From positions 105,463,001-105,527,000 of the forward strand of contig JAEOAD010000001.1 in the NCBI GenBank assembly GCA_036365145.1: DNA of 64,000 bases, written 5' to 3'. Both the position numbers and the translations under genes were made by a program. This document shows positions 1-9,994 of the stretch, piece by piece. The notes beneath the pieces were generated by a model. That model was not told the origin of the DNA, searched no databases, and saw nothing but the letters and a program-made list of their open reading frames with translations. Origin of the DNA: Orientallactaga sibirica (taxonomy: Eukaryota; Chordata; Mammalia; Rodentia; Dipodidae). Every line of letters begins with the position of its first letter. Within the stretch, counting starts at the first letter, position 1.

Positions 1-235
1 ATTGAGATATTTCTATTTATTGTCCCATTTGATTGACACTACTCTTATTCTGGATCCCCTGTTTTCTGTTTCCTTATTATTCCTCCATGCTGTTAGAGCA
101 TTACTTCCAGTAACTTCCAAAGAAGGAATGCAAAAGAAGTGAAAAGTCTCAGTCCTTGTGTGTTTGAGAATGCCTTTATTGTACCACTTACCTTTCAATG
201 TTAGCTTTGCTGGGTATAAAAGACTGAGTATAAAA
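1..235. other. Unannotated sequence
   Basis: I see no gene or recognisable repeat in this AT-rich stretch. Short open frames here have no family resemblance. Confidence 0.4.
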
Positions 236-237
236 GA

Positions 238-288
238 CTGGGTAGTCTGTGCTTAGCATAAGGGAGGTCCTAGGTTTGATCTCCAGTA
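238..288 (+). mobile_element. ID-like SINE fragment
   Basis: The stretch resembles the tRNA-Ala-derived ID core: a degenerate A-box region, then 'gaggtcctaggtttgatctc', which matches the B-box half. It is degraded and lacks a clear A-tail, so the family call is tentative. Confidence 0.4.
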
Positions 289-403
289 CATACATACACG
301 CAAGAGATGAAGTGGAAAGAGGGAGAAAGGAAAGTGGGATGAATATTTCCTACATATTTTTGGCCTTCAAGTTTTCTACTGTCTGTAACAACTCATATCA
401 TTA

Positions 404-1005
404 TCTTTTTTTTTATTAGGTAGAAACTTTGTTTATGGATACATCATGTGTTGGTAGCAACATTCCCCTCCTCCCTTCCCCCATTCCACTGAGGGTCCAT
501 TTCAGTGGGATTTCTAATATGCACCATGGAGTTGGTTATGAGTTGTGAGAGCAGCAGACAGTCAATGTGGGGTAGACAATGCCCCTGGATATTCCTTCCC
601 ACCCTGTAGCTTTTACAATCTCTCTGCCTCCTCTTCAGCAAAATTCCCTGAGCTCTGGAGGGTATGTTTTAAGTCTACTGTAGTGTTGAGCTCTCCACTC
701 CTGGATTTCTGCATTGGTACATTTTGAGTATCCTCAGTGTCTAGCACCATCACCCTGGCACAGGTTGTCAGTCTTGCTCTGGAAGCCTAGGCCCTAGCTG
801 ATCTCTTCATAGGGAGTCAGCTATCTTTTCTTGTCTTGTAGACAGATGTTGGTTGTCCTCAGTTTTCATTGCCTTTAGTACTGGATCCCCACAATTCTTG
901 TCTGATTTCACCCTTGGAGCTCTAGCATGGTTATTTCTGCTATCTTGACCAGAAGGCTAGACTCAGGTGTTTTATTAAAAAACTTGTTATCTGTTTAATG
1001 TACCA
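404..1005 (-). mobile_element. L1 3' UTR fragment, minus strand
   Basis: Read on the minus strand, the segment contains an 'attgtaaaagctacagggtg' box like the 'gtaagagcca' box of rodent L1 3' UTRs, and ends toward position 404 in a C-rich (sense G-rich) polypurine tract and a T-run (sense A-tail). No coding part of L1 is seen. The family call rests on these hallmarks, and the far edge is approximate. Confidence 0.5.
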
Positions 1006-1457
1006 GTTAGTTATGGCTGCTTTAAGTGTTTACTTTTGCTTGTCAACAGTTTTATTAGTTGAATCTCCATTAGTTTATTAACATATGCATGTATTCTTTA
1101 TGTATTTCTAATGTCCCTGGGTTTCCTGAGTTTTGTAAAGTTGAAAATTTGTTTCCCATCAAATTTGGTAAATACTTGGCTACTATTAACTCATTTTCTT
1201 GTTTCTGCTTCATTCATTTCTCTCTGCTCCTCTGAGAATCCAATTATTAGATATTGTCTCCCAGATCGCTAGATTTCCACTTATTTAAAAATCCTTTTTA
1301 TTCCTGATCAGATCATTTCTATGTTCTACCTTCGATTTCACTAACCATTCCTTTTGTTAAATACCTACCTTGAACTTTAAGAAACCTTTAATTTTTGTTA
1401 TATTTTTACTTCTTCTTTTTAAAAACAATTTCAATTTCTCAGCTGAGATGTCTTACA
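1006..1457 (-). mobile_element. Old L1M-like fragment, minus strand
   Basis: T-rich sequence with the run 'ctctgctcctctgagaatcc' and 'caattattagatattgtctc', which recalls the antisense of mammalian L1M 3' regions. It is diverged, and a similar character resumes after the SINE at 1469-1684. Alternative: unrelated AT-rich single-copy DNA. Confidence 0.35.
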
Positions 1458-1468
1458 TTTGTTTATTT

Positions 1469-1684
1469 TTAAAATATTTTATGTATTTATTAGACAGAGA
1501 GAGAGAGAGAGAGATAGAGGGAGAGAGAATGGGTATGCAGGGCCTCTAGCCACTGCAAACATACTCTAGATGCATGCAACATCTTGTGCATTTGCTTTTG
1601 CGTAGATACTAAGGAATCAAATCTGGATCCTTTGGCTTTGCTGGCGATTCCTTAACTGCTGAGACATCTCTCAAGCCCATTATG
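1469..1684 (-). mobile_element. tRNA-derived SINE, minus strand
   Basis: In minus orientation the tRNA head (antisense of ggcttagtggttaag) lies near 1650-1679. The conserved body 'ccactgcaaacatactc' is near 1550. The tail is a GA-rich run plus A/T-rich sequence at 1469-1510. An 11-bp direct repeat, tttgtttattt, flanks it (1458-1468 and 1685-1695) and is taken as the target-site duplication. The copy is old, with many substitutions. Confidence 0.8.
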
Positions 1685-1695
1685 TTTGTTTATTT

Positions 1696-2300
1696 ATGTG
1701 AATATATTTTCCTTTATATCCTTGAACACAGTTATTATAGTTCTTTAAAATTTTTGATTGCTAATGAGGAAGAAATATCTGCTTCCTCATTCAGTAGATT
1801 TTTAGTTATTGCCTTTTCTTTTGGGGTATGATCAAATTTTTCTGTTTTTTTACATGTCTAGTAATTCTGTGTTGTGTTGTAGACATTTTGAATGAAGTAA
1901 AACTTTGAATTGTATTATGGTTTTCTTAAGAATATGCATTTTTTTTCTTTAGCAGGCTTTTCATGAGTGGACTCAAACTTCAAATTTTAATTCCTCTGTT
2001 GCTTTTAAATACCGGACTGCTTGACACCTCATACCTACATCAATTTACTTACAGAACAGAGGTTCCCCTTATCTGGATTCTCTCTATTCTCAGACATTTC
2101 TTCTTCACCTTCAGTGAACCTATTCTATTCTCTGTACCTTCAAGCCAATGAGAATTCTGGTTTCAGTCCAAATTTGAGTTTCCCTTCCCAGCCCTGTCTG
2201 TTTTCAGGAGGAATATAAAAATGGGAAGGTCACTCATTATTTCCTTATCCCAATTATTGACCCTCACCTAGATTCTCTCAGTTCTTGGTTTCTACCTCAT
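1696..2300 (-). mobile_element. Possible continuation of L1M-like fragment
   Basis: T-rich sequence such as 'gtctagtaattctgtgttg' followed by 'gacattttgaatgaag' resembles antisense L1M 3' regions, and it continues the character of 1006-1457 across the intervening SINE. The call is weak. Short plus-strand open frames at 1963-2218 have no recognisable protein similarity. Confidence 0.3.
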
Positions 2301-2396
2301 TCAGGTGATTATTTTATGCAATTTACATTTGGTATTTGAAAGAGAGTTATACCAATAGGACCTACTTTGTCATTATCAAAGACCCTCCGCATATAC

Positions 2397-2398
<2 letters not shown>

Positions 2399-2440
<42 letters not shown>
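2399..2440. repeat. (CA)n microsatellite
   Basis: About 21 uninterrupted CA units. Open frames crossing it (poly Thr-His, or Cys-Val on the other strand) are artefacts of the repeat. Confidence 0.97.
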
Positions 2441-2443
<3 letters not shown>

Positions 2444-2444
2444 C

Positions 2445-2997
2445 CTTTTCTGTGCATGTGGAAGACACATGCCCACATATATACATGTACTCTAAGAATC
2501 TTGGCTTGCTTTCATTTTCACCTTTCCCTATCTCCTCATGTCCTAATGTTGACATCATTTAAGATTTACTTCAAATACTATCAAAGCAAGCAAAACTATC
2601 TGGAATTCCTCGTCTAGTCCTTGTGTATTTTTTTTTTTTCGTTTGGTGCTGAAATAATTCTTTCAGAGAATTTAAGTGTGGTAAAGCTTATGAGGGTTAG
2701 AAAAAAAAATCTTTATTTTATTAAACATCGTAATTATTATAAATAAAACATTTATTTTACATTTGATTATAAATTGTGTGGATATAAGATTATAGATAAA
2801 GAATTCTTTTCACTTAGAAAATTGGATATATTACTTTTTCTTGCAGAAATCTGATGTCAACTTTTTTTTTGTTCTTTTAGAGATACATTTTTTTTTCTTA
2901 CCTGAAAAGCTTTGAAATAATTTTTTCAGTGTAGCTCTAATATTATATAAGGCTTGACATGTATTTGACATCATTTCACTTTATTTTTATTGTACCT
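2445..2997. other. AT-rich sequence, nothing identified
   Basis: No gene, RNA or confident repeat is seen. There are several T-runs and TTTATT motifs but no element boundary or duplication. Confidence 0.4.
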
Positions 2998-3283
2998 ACA
3001 AGTGTGTGTAGAGGCCAGAGATTGGTGTCAGGTGTCTCCCTGGATTGCCCACCTCCTTATTTATTGAGACAGGGTCTCTCACTTGAACCCAGAGCTCACC
3101 AACTCAGGTAGTCTGGCAACCCAGCTTGCCCTGGGGTTCTTTTGTCTTCTTGGCCTCCCCAAGTGCTGGGATCACAGGGGTGATTTCATGCCTATCTAAC
3201 ATTTATGTAGGGGCTGGGGATCTGAACTGAAATCCTCACACATACGTGGCAAGTGCTTAATCTATGAAGCCATCTTCCTAGCC
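2998..3283 (-). mobile_element. B4 SINE (tRNA + B1 fusion), minus strand
   Basis: Antisense B4 order is visible: the GT-rich 3' tail and 'agaggccagagattggtgtc', then 'gagacagggtctctcact', then the B1-like 'caagtgctgggatcacaggg', then the tRNA head ending in 'gaagccatcttcctagccc'. Length near 285 bp fits a complete B4. Diverged, so old. Confidence 0.8.
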
Positions 3284-3346
3284 CTTTGTCCCACTTTGAA
3301 TTCGTTGATATACATTGTATTTCATGCAAATATCTCCTCCCAGTTT

Positions 3347-3350
<4 letters not shown>

Positions 3351-3398
<48 letters not shown>

Positions 3399-3695
3399 TC
3401 CTTTCCTTTCCTTTCCTTTCTTTCTTTTTTTTGAGAGAGAGGGATACAGAGAAATAGAGAGAAAGGAAGAGGCAGAGAGATAAAGAGAGAGAGAGAGAGA
3501 GAGAATGGGCTCACCAGGGCCATTTCAGCTGCTGTGAACGAACTCCAGATGTGTGCGCCCCCTTGGGGGCAAGCACAGCATTGCACCCTTGCTTCACTTT
3601 TGCATCTGGCTAAACATGGGACCTGGAGATCAAACAGGCATTCTTAGGCTTGGCAGGCAGGCGCCTTAACTGCTAAGCCATCTCTCCAGCTCATT
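3351..3695 (-). mobile_element. tRNA-derived SINE with (TTTC)n tail, minus strand
   Basis: A 16-bp perfect direct repeat, tcctcccagttttctt, flanks the insert (3335-3350 and 3696-3711). Inside are a long (TTTC)n run (3351-3424), a GA-rich linker, and the SINE body ending in the antisense tRNA head 'ctaagccatctctccagc'. The body carries an extra block around 3570-3605 (agcacagcattgcaccc) that most copies in this window lack. It is shared with the copy at 18134-18400. Confidence 0.9.
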
Positions 3696-3805
3696 TCCTC
3701 CCAGTTTTCTTAATGAAGCTATTCTTTATCTATTTCATGCTGGTTTTCAGCCCACCTATGAATACTCCCGTGATTTTTTATTTGGTTCTCTCTATCTTTC
3801 TTTCA

Positions 3806-3868
3806 GGGTTTAACTCAGCATCGTGTACATTTGTCAAGCAAGTACTCTACCACTGAGCTACAGAGCCA
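3806..3868 (-). mobile_element. ID-like SINE remnant, minus strand
   Basis: 'caagtactctaccactgagc' is the antisense of an ID/tRNA-Ala A-box region (gctcagtggtagagtacttg). Only the head region is convincing. Confidence 0.45.
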
Positions 3869-3947
3869 GTCTTTCTATTTTTATTCTTGAAAATTCTTAA
3901 AATTCTTTCTGCTGTCTGAGTAAATTGGTTACTTCAGTTTTAGCTCC

Positions 3948-4299
3948 TGTTGCTTAGTTGTTTAGTTCATGTAGCTTGCAAAAACACCTGACCAAGAACA
4001 TCTACTGGGAGGAAAAGGTTTATTTTGGCTTACAGACTCGAGGGGAAGCTCCATGATGGCAGGGGGAAATGATGGCATGAGTGGAAGGTGGACATCACCT
4101 CCTGACCAACATCAGGTACACAAAAGTAGCAGATCAGTGTGTCAAACACTGACAAGGGGAAGCTGGCTAAAATACCCATAAGCCTACCCCCAACAATACA
4201 CTGCCTCCAGGAAGCTCCAATTCCCAAATTGCCACCAGCTGGGGACCTAGCATTCAGCCCACCAAAGTTTATGGGGGACACCTGAATCAAACAACCAGA
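3948..4299 (-). mobile_element. MaLR (ERVL-MaLR) solo LTR, minus strand
   Basis: On the minus strand it starts near TCTGGTTGTTTGATTCAGG, followed by a C-rich 'gtgtcccccataaac' stretch, and ends with the MT/ORR1-like 3' sequence 'ctgtaagccaaaataaacc', then 'aagcaaca'. Flanks gctcc (3943-3947) and actcc (4300-4304) fit a 5-bp duplication with one change. A close relative lies at 30746-31092. No internal retroviral sequence is attached, so it is a solo LTR. Confidence 0.8.
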
Positions 4300-4393
4300 A
4301 CTCCTGTGTTTGAAATTGGCTCCTGTTACTTATTTGATCACTAGCTTCTCTTCCCCTGTGACCCACATTATCTGTTATATGCTTATTCTTTTT

Positions 4394-4646
4394 GTTTTGT
4401 TTTGTTTTGCTTTGTTTTGTTTTGTTTTGTTTTGTTTTGTTTTGTTTTGTTTTGTTTTGTTTTGAGGTAAGGTCTCATTCTAGCCCAGGCTGACCTGGAA
4501 TTCACTACGTAGTCTCAGGCCTCCAGCTGCTGCGAAACAACTCCAGATGAATGCACCACTTTGAGCATCTGGCTTCATGTGGGTACTGGGGAATCAAACT
4601 CAGGTCATTGGTTAAGTGCTTTAACCACGGAATAATCTCTGCAGCC
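4394..4646 (-). mobile_element. Chimeric SINE: tRNA-SINE head fused to B1 3' half
   Basis: A perfect 16-bp direct repeat, tatgcttattcttttt (4378-4393, 4647-4662), encloses two parts. Sense order on the minus strand is: a tRNA-SINE head and body (4646 back to about 4535, including the antisense 'catctggcttcatgtggg'), joined directly to the 3' part of B1 (about 4535 back to 4465, antisense 'caggctgacctggaattc'), ending in a (CAAAA)n tail (the TTTTG run at 4394-4463). The design resembles B4 but uses the younger SINE of this genome. One duplication around both parts implies one insertion event. Confidence 0.85.
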
Positions 4647-4662
4647 TATGCTTATTCTTTTT

Positions 4663-5972
4663 AATGCGGCTTAGGAGGAAGATCTGGGGAAAACCACTGT
4701 GCTGATGCCCTATCTTGGTATTTAAGAACTTAATTGGAATTTTGTCTTTGGCATAGAAATAAACCTTAAGTGTAAACATGTGAAGGACTATGGTATAGAT
4801 GGCATTTGCAAATTTTCTGAAAACAGACTTTCACCTATGTTGGGAAAATGATACTGAAATGAAGGCCCCTAAAATTAGTGTAGATGAATTTCCTTAAGAA
4901 GGAAGGCTCTGGCCTTGGCCAATGGCCTTTCATATTCAGAAACATCACGTACTTTACCCCATTTATATACAACACTGAATTCCCCAGTCCAGAAGTGTAG
5001 CAGGCTCTATATGGCATAATTGGGCCTAACTGAGCAAAGCTGTTGGGTACCTAGACGATGTGATTGTTTCCTATTCCCTGACTGGCATCATCTGTGTCTC
5101 TCAAGACCTAAGAAACAATGCCAACGAAATAGATGTTATAGTTGAGCATCATGAGCCGTGGTCCTGCCTGAATGGCATTATTTCTCTTGGCCCAGTTTCC
5201 CATGGCACACTGCTGGGCCTAATTTCTGTGCTCACTTATTCTGCTGGGACTCAGACCTTTAAGAGTGAGAAAAGAACATAGGCAGTGTTGGAAGCGTGAA
5301 AAGCCATTCACCACATTGATGCCTCTCTCTTGTAATACGGTGTTTCCCCCAGGATAGCATCTAATTGCTACTTGAACGAACCCACTGTCTTTACCTCAAC
5401 AGCCTTGCCCAGTAGGCCATTGCAAACATTTATTATTCTTTGAGTGACAAAGCTCTTCCCATCTGTCTGTTCTGAATTTTTTTTTTTTTGAACTTCCACT
5501 TCTGCCCCCACTCCTGCCATCGAGGCACTATCAAAAGTAACAACACACATTGATATTACCCACTCTGCTAAAGATCTCACATACCAGTCTACCCCCTTCC
5601 ATGTCTTTTTTGAAGTCAGAGAGATGGAAGATTTAAAAAAAAAAAAAAAAAAAAACCTTTCAGGAAGTTGTACAATTTTCTCAGGAAATCAGCATGAGGA
5701 AAAATATTTGATAGCATCTGATTTCTCTACAACCCAACCCACCTGCTCTGGAAAACATATTTCCAGAAGATTCATTTTGGAGTCAAAATGGTTGTCTGAT
5801 TTCTTTGACTACTGCGTCATGTACTTGGAAGAAAGGAATAAAAATGTCCAGTGTATATTTAGATTTAAGAAAAGAGGTGGGGAAGAGGAAGGTGCCTTGA
5901 GGAAGCAAAATTCTACCTGTAAGATCTCTTCCCTGTTTATGAGGAAATATCATAGGCCATGCCCCGGATTAC
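4663..5972. other. Single-copy-like sequence, no gene seen
   Basis: No recognised repeat apart from a T-run near 5479-5490 and a poly-A run at 5635-5655. Frames at 5060-5281 (+) and 5624-6115 (+) are open but match no family I know, and show no splice or codon-bias support. Confidence 0.45.
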
Positions 5973-6034
5973 CATCCCCATCCCATCCCATCCCATCCCA
6001 TCCCATCCCATCCCATCCCATCCCATCCCATCCC
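5973..6034. repeat. (CCCAT)n pentanucleotide minisatellite
   Basis: About 12 tandem CCCAT units. Because 15 bases encode five residues, it stays open on both strands, giving repeating His-Pro-Ile-Pro-Ser on plus and Gly-Met-Gly-Trp-Asp on minus. The open frames are therefore artefacts. Confidence 0.95.
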
Positions 6035-6437
6035 GCAGCCTGCATGGTAGGTCTTCCTACATCCTTTCCTTTGGATGAGTGGAAGAGAAGGCCAAGTGGA
6101 TTGATGCGGCAATAACGATGGCTCTGTTTACCAAGTGTGCACATCCCGACAGGCACCTACCTTACCTGATCGGTGAGCTATTCACTGGGTCCTCAACACA
6201 GGTGACATGGTGGTAGCTTAGGGTTACCCAGAGCTGCCTGGCACTGAGACCATTGTTCTCATTGTCCTAGAGTTGCTCTGACAATTATCAAGTCCTTTAA
6301 GTAGGCTTTCTTCATTGCTTAATTTCCTTGGATTTCCGCTTTTGCTCTGATAGGCTGAGCAAACCTTTCATTTCACTCTCCACTGTCCCCCCCCCACCCA
6401 CTAAGTCAGAGGGGTTGGCCAAATATTAATTTCTAGC
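6035..6437. other. No feature identified
   Basis: Ordinary single-copy-like sequence with a C-run near 6389; no gene or repeat recognised. Confidence 0.4.
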
Positions 6438-6523
6438 TTTTTTTTTTTTTCCACTGCTGGGAATCAAACCCAGGACCTTGTGATTGCTAGATAAACATTC
6501 TATGACTGAGCTACATCCCAGCC
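6438..6523 (-). mobile_element. ID SINE, minus strand
   Basis: T-run (sense A-tail) at 6438-6450, then 'ctgggaatcaaacccaggac' (antisense B box), then 'gactgagctacatcccagcc' (antisense A box and start). Order and length fit a full ID element of about 75 bp. Confidence 0.8.
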
Positions 6524-6779
6524 TTACCTTGAACTTTATAAAAACCCCTAAATCATGGTGGTGACTTCCCTGTCTCAGGGTAGGATACACGATCCTAGCT
6601 GGCCAGATTGGGTTCCCTTTCTTCCATGCCTTGGTGGTTAGTGCGGGGGTGGACAAGGGACTCCGAGTCAACCAGCATCTTCTCTGCCACTTGCAACAGG
6701 AGCCTAATTTTCTTCCCTTGGGTTGCATAAATTGAGTGACCATCACTATGGGACAAGTAGTTGTTTTGGGTCATTTTCC

Positions 6780-7165
6780 TGTCACTATACAGAATAGTTG
6801 AGAATGAATCATTTTTGAAGGAAGGAGGTTTACTCAGGTTCATGGTTCTGGAGGTTGGGAGGTCTAAGAGCTTGGTATCAGCGTCTCCTGGTTTCTACTG
6901 AGGCTTTCTGCTGCTTGCCTTCATGGTGGGGAGCAGAAGGGCAGGAGGCACATGGAGGGAGCAAAGCCTGAGGGGTGGGCTTGTGTTGTCACAACCTGCT
7001 TCCTCTTCTAGTAACTGTTCCAGTCTGTGAGAGGGAGAGCTGATAGAGGAAGGTATGGATCCACTTAAACACCTCTCACTTGGCCCCACCTCCCGACATG
7101 GTTTGCACTGGGATTAGGCCTTGACATGCATGAATTTTGGTGGGTCCAACTGTATTTAATCTGTA
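6780..7165 (-). mobile_element. MST/MLT1-like MaLR LTR, minus strand
   Basis: Antisense hallmarks appear in order: 'ggtttactcaggttcatggt', then 'tctggaggttgggaggtc', then 'ggccccacctcccgacatgg', then 'gcatgaattttggtgggtcc'. These match the layout of old mammalian MaLR LTRs. No duplication was found, so the edges are approximate. Confidence 0.65.
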
Positions 7166-7228
7166 ACAGTTGCCATGTCCTTTGCCAGGTGAAGAAAGTC
7201 TGTCTGTAAATTAAAACTGACACAGAGG

Positions 7229-7450
7229 GCTGGAGAGATGGCTTAGTGGTTAAGGTACTTACCTACAAAGCCAAAAGACCCAGGTTCAATTTCCTAGTAC
7301 TCACATAAAGCCAGATGCACAAGGTGGCACATGAGTCTGGAGTTCGTTTGCAGTGGCTAGAGGCCCTACTGTGTCCATTTTTTTTCTCTCTCTATCTACC
7401 TCTTTCTCTCTCTCTCAAATAAATGAATAAATAAAATTTTTAAAAATTAA
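7229..7450 (+). mobile_element. tRNA-derived SINE, 5' part of a SINE-L1 fusion
   Basis: Full SINE: the head gctggagagatggcttagtg holds the Pol III A box, the B box is 'ggttcaatttcc', the body 'ctggagttcgtttgcagtgg' follows, then CT-rich and AAATAAATAAA-type tail. Its left edge abuts ctgacacagagg (7217-7228), which reappears only after the adjoining L1 (8352-8363). The upstream site reads TTAAAA (7211-7216), the usual L1 endonuclease target. Confidence 0.88.
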
Positions 7451-7462
7451 AAAAAAAAAAAC

Positions 7463-8351
7463 CTATTGCTGAAGACATCTCTTGCCTGAGAGGCAAGGTC
7501 ACTGAGAAAGCAAGCTGGTGCTGAGCAGAAAACCTTCTCCCTGTAGACCAGCCAACTGAAAGCTGGAAAAAGCTGCACTGCATGCAGCCATATGGGAGAC
7601 AGAAGTCATCGGCAGTGAAAACAGTGGACACTGAATATTCAAGTTTGGCCATACAGGCCCAATGACTGAACAGATGCAAAAGTGGCATGTCTGCTCTTGG
7701 GGTAACCAACTGCTCCATATTTGGACTGAAGACCCTCTCTATGGGAGGGAATACATACCTGGTACTGAAAAACCTAAGCAAAAGTCTATGGTAGGTGAGG
7801 TCATGAGCTTTTGTCTGGCTAAATGTATATATTATTCCCACCAAATTGCCCTGAAAGTGCTAGACTTAATGTTCATATTCACATATTAATGCTACTCTCA
7901 CTTCTGGTTAGAGAAGCTTCTCTTTTCAGATGGCGATGACCACTGGATCACCAAAAGGCAACATAGTGCTGAGAAGAAGGGATGGAGGAATGCCCAGCAC
8001 TGAAACACCTCTGTCACACCCTCCAAGGCTCAGGAACCATTGCGGATGAGGGGGTGGATAGAATGGAAGAGCCAAAGGAAGGGTATGACTCCTTACAATG
8101 CAACTGCCCAGACAGAAATTGGCCTCGATATCCATGACCTCGCAGTGCCTAGCAATACCTTCGCAAGACCCTCATAATAGGAGAAAAAGATGATGACATC
8201 AAATTAAAAGAGAAACTAATGGAGAGAGGGAGGGGATATGTCGGAGAATGGAGTGCTGAAGGGGGATGGGGGAGGGGAGGGAAATATCATGGTTTATTCT
8301 AAGTATAGAAGTTGTCAATAAAAATTTTTTTAAAAAAATTAAAAATAATAC
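7463..8351 (+). mobile_element. 5'-truncated L1 3' UTR, 3' part of a SINE-L1 fusion
   Basis: About 890 bp of L1 3' end: 'attgctgaagacatctcttg', 'ggggtaaccaactgctcc', 'agagaagcttctcttttcag', an 'gaatggaagagccaaagg' box, a G-rich tract near 8224-8282, and 'caataaaaatt' with an A-rich end. It starts directly after the A-run of the SINE at 7451-7461. It closely matches the copy at 51230-52137. Minus-strand open frames across it are non-coding shadows. Confidence 0.88.
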
Positions 8352-8647
8352 CTGACACAGAGGAAGACAGGGCTGAGAGATGGAGAGACAAGAATTTAAC
8401 AGTGTCTTCTAAGTCTTTGAATCTAGTTGTCTCTAAAAACAGTTCTACCCCTGGACTTTCTCCTAGTTACAACAGGTAAATCTCCCTTCTTAGTAGAGTT
8501 GATTTGAATCGCCTTTCTGTCACTTTTTGCAACCAGTAAACTACTTCTCTGGAAGCCACGAAAGGAATAAGCTTTTTTTTTCCCTTAGTGTTTGTTAATG
8601 ATTATAGTGTAAATTTCTGAATAACAATTACGCCCCATCCCCACCAC

Positions 8648-8802
8648 TTTTTTTTTTTTCTTTTTTTGAGACAGGGTCTCAGTATTACAGCTTAGGCTGG
8701 TCTAGAACTCAGTATTTAGCCCAGACTGGCCTTGAACTTGGGAGTTCTCCTGTCTGTACCTCCCAAGTACTAGGAAGGCAGATGCTTGTTACCTTGCCCA
8801 GC
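8648..8802 (-). mobile_element. Old B1-like SINE, minus strand
   Basis: T-run, then 'gagacagggtctcagtatta', the antisense of B1 internal promoter sequences, and 'tacctcccaagtactaggaa'. Divergence is high and the element is missing its exact start. Confidence 0.7.
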
Positions 8803-9016
8803 TAACATTTGTCTTTTGTGAGCCAGTTGGCGACTGAGAGACCCAATGAAGTTGTTTTCTCATGAGGCCCTGGATGAGAGACGTGGTCATTGGGGCATTT
8901 AACGACTGTTCCTGTCCCCAAGAAATTGCTCAGACCTTCACAGGTACTCCTGGAAGAGGAGGGAAACTTAGTGGATCACAGCAGCTAGCATGCTTTCAGT
9001 TCAGGGAATTAAATGT

Positions 9017-9103
9017 TCTTGTCTTGTTTCTGAAGTGCTGGGGATGAAACCCAGGGCCTTGTACATGCTAGACAAGTGCTCTGCCAGTGAGCTACAACCC
9101 CAG
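9017..9103 (-). mobile_element. ID SINE with target duplication, minus strand
   Basis: Antisense ID: 'gctggggatgaaacccaggg', then 'ctctgccagtgagctacaac', then 'cccag'. It is flanked by cagggaattaaatgt (9002-9016) and cagggaatgaaatgt (9104-9118), 14 of 15 bases alike, taken as the target-site duplication. Confidence 0.85.
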
Positions 9104-9383
9104 CAGGGAATGAAATGTCTGTAATTGTCATTTTTCAGAGTGTAGTGTGTGGTCCCCTCACTCTTCAGAATTACTTCCTGACCTAGCACATGGCACACAC
9201 TCCTCATAGTAGAACAGTGCCTTTCTACCTCTGGTTTGGTTTAGTTTGGTGCAATGTGTACCATTATCGTTGGGGATCTGTTCAGCCCAGCATGAAACTC
9301 CTTTAATGGGTCTAGAAAGGGTTCTGGCATTTTTCTCCATAGCCCAATGAACCAAGGGCACCAGAACAATGGGGTGAATTTTC

Positions 9384-9603
9384 TTTCTTTCTTTTTTTAA
9401 ATTTTTATTTATTTACTTACTTGAGAGAGAAAGAGGCAGGGAGAAAGAGAAAGAATGGGTGCACCAGCACCTCCAGCCACTGCAAAAGAACTCCACGCAT
9501 GCGCCCCCTTGTGCATCTGGCTTATGTGGGTCCCGGGGAATCAAACCCGGTTCCTTTGGGTTTGCAGACAAACGCCTTAACCGCTAAGCATCTCTCCAGC
9601 TCC
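9384..9603 (-). mobile_element. tRNA-derived SINE, minus strand
   Basis: Full copy with T-rich tail, GA-rich linker, body 'ctccagccactgcaaaagaa' and antisense head 'cgctaagcatctctccagc'. The 15-bp perfect duplication atggggtgaattttc flanks it (9369-9383, 9604-9618). Confidence 0.92.
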
Positions 9604-9618
9604 ATGGGGTGAATTTTC

Positions 9619-9990
9619 ATAGGTTAATTGCCGGTTTTTTTCCTCCTCTCATGCCCCATCCTCAACTTCTACCTCTGCCACTTTATGTCTGTCTCCTGCC
9701 TTGGTTTTCTTTACCATCTCTGAGACTCTTCTTTCCACCACTATGGAATGGAGGATAGAAATCCTCAGCTCCTAGGGTTATGGGCAAAAAAGTATCACCC
9801 AGCACCCAGCACCTCGTAGGTACTCAAATGCCTATTACTCCCAGCTTTACCCTCTCTGCTTCTCTAAATTACTGAAATAAGCCCAATGCACTGAGAACTG
9901 GGATGGAAGTCTTTGAAATCCGTTTCCAGGTTTCTCAAGTGATGCCCTTTCCTGTGTTGATATTCATGGATTGATTTTTTTTTTTTTTTG
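9619..9990. other. No feature identified
   Basis: Single-copy-like sequence with a T-run near 9977-9989. No gene or repeat recognised. Confidence 0.4.
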
Positions 9991-9994
9991 GTAG

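Noticed and set aside
5624..6156. 163-codon frame and an opposing frame with (GMGWD)-type repeats
   Set aside because: Both depend on the CCCAT minisatellite, which is open on both strands by its 5-base period.
7440..7844. 134-codon minus frame with a near-identical relative at 51294-51554
   Set aside because: The similarity comes from two copies of an L1 3' UTR; the frame is antisense and non-coding.
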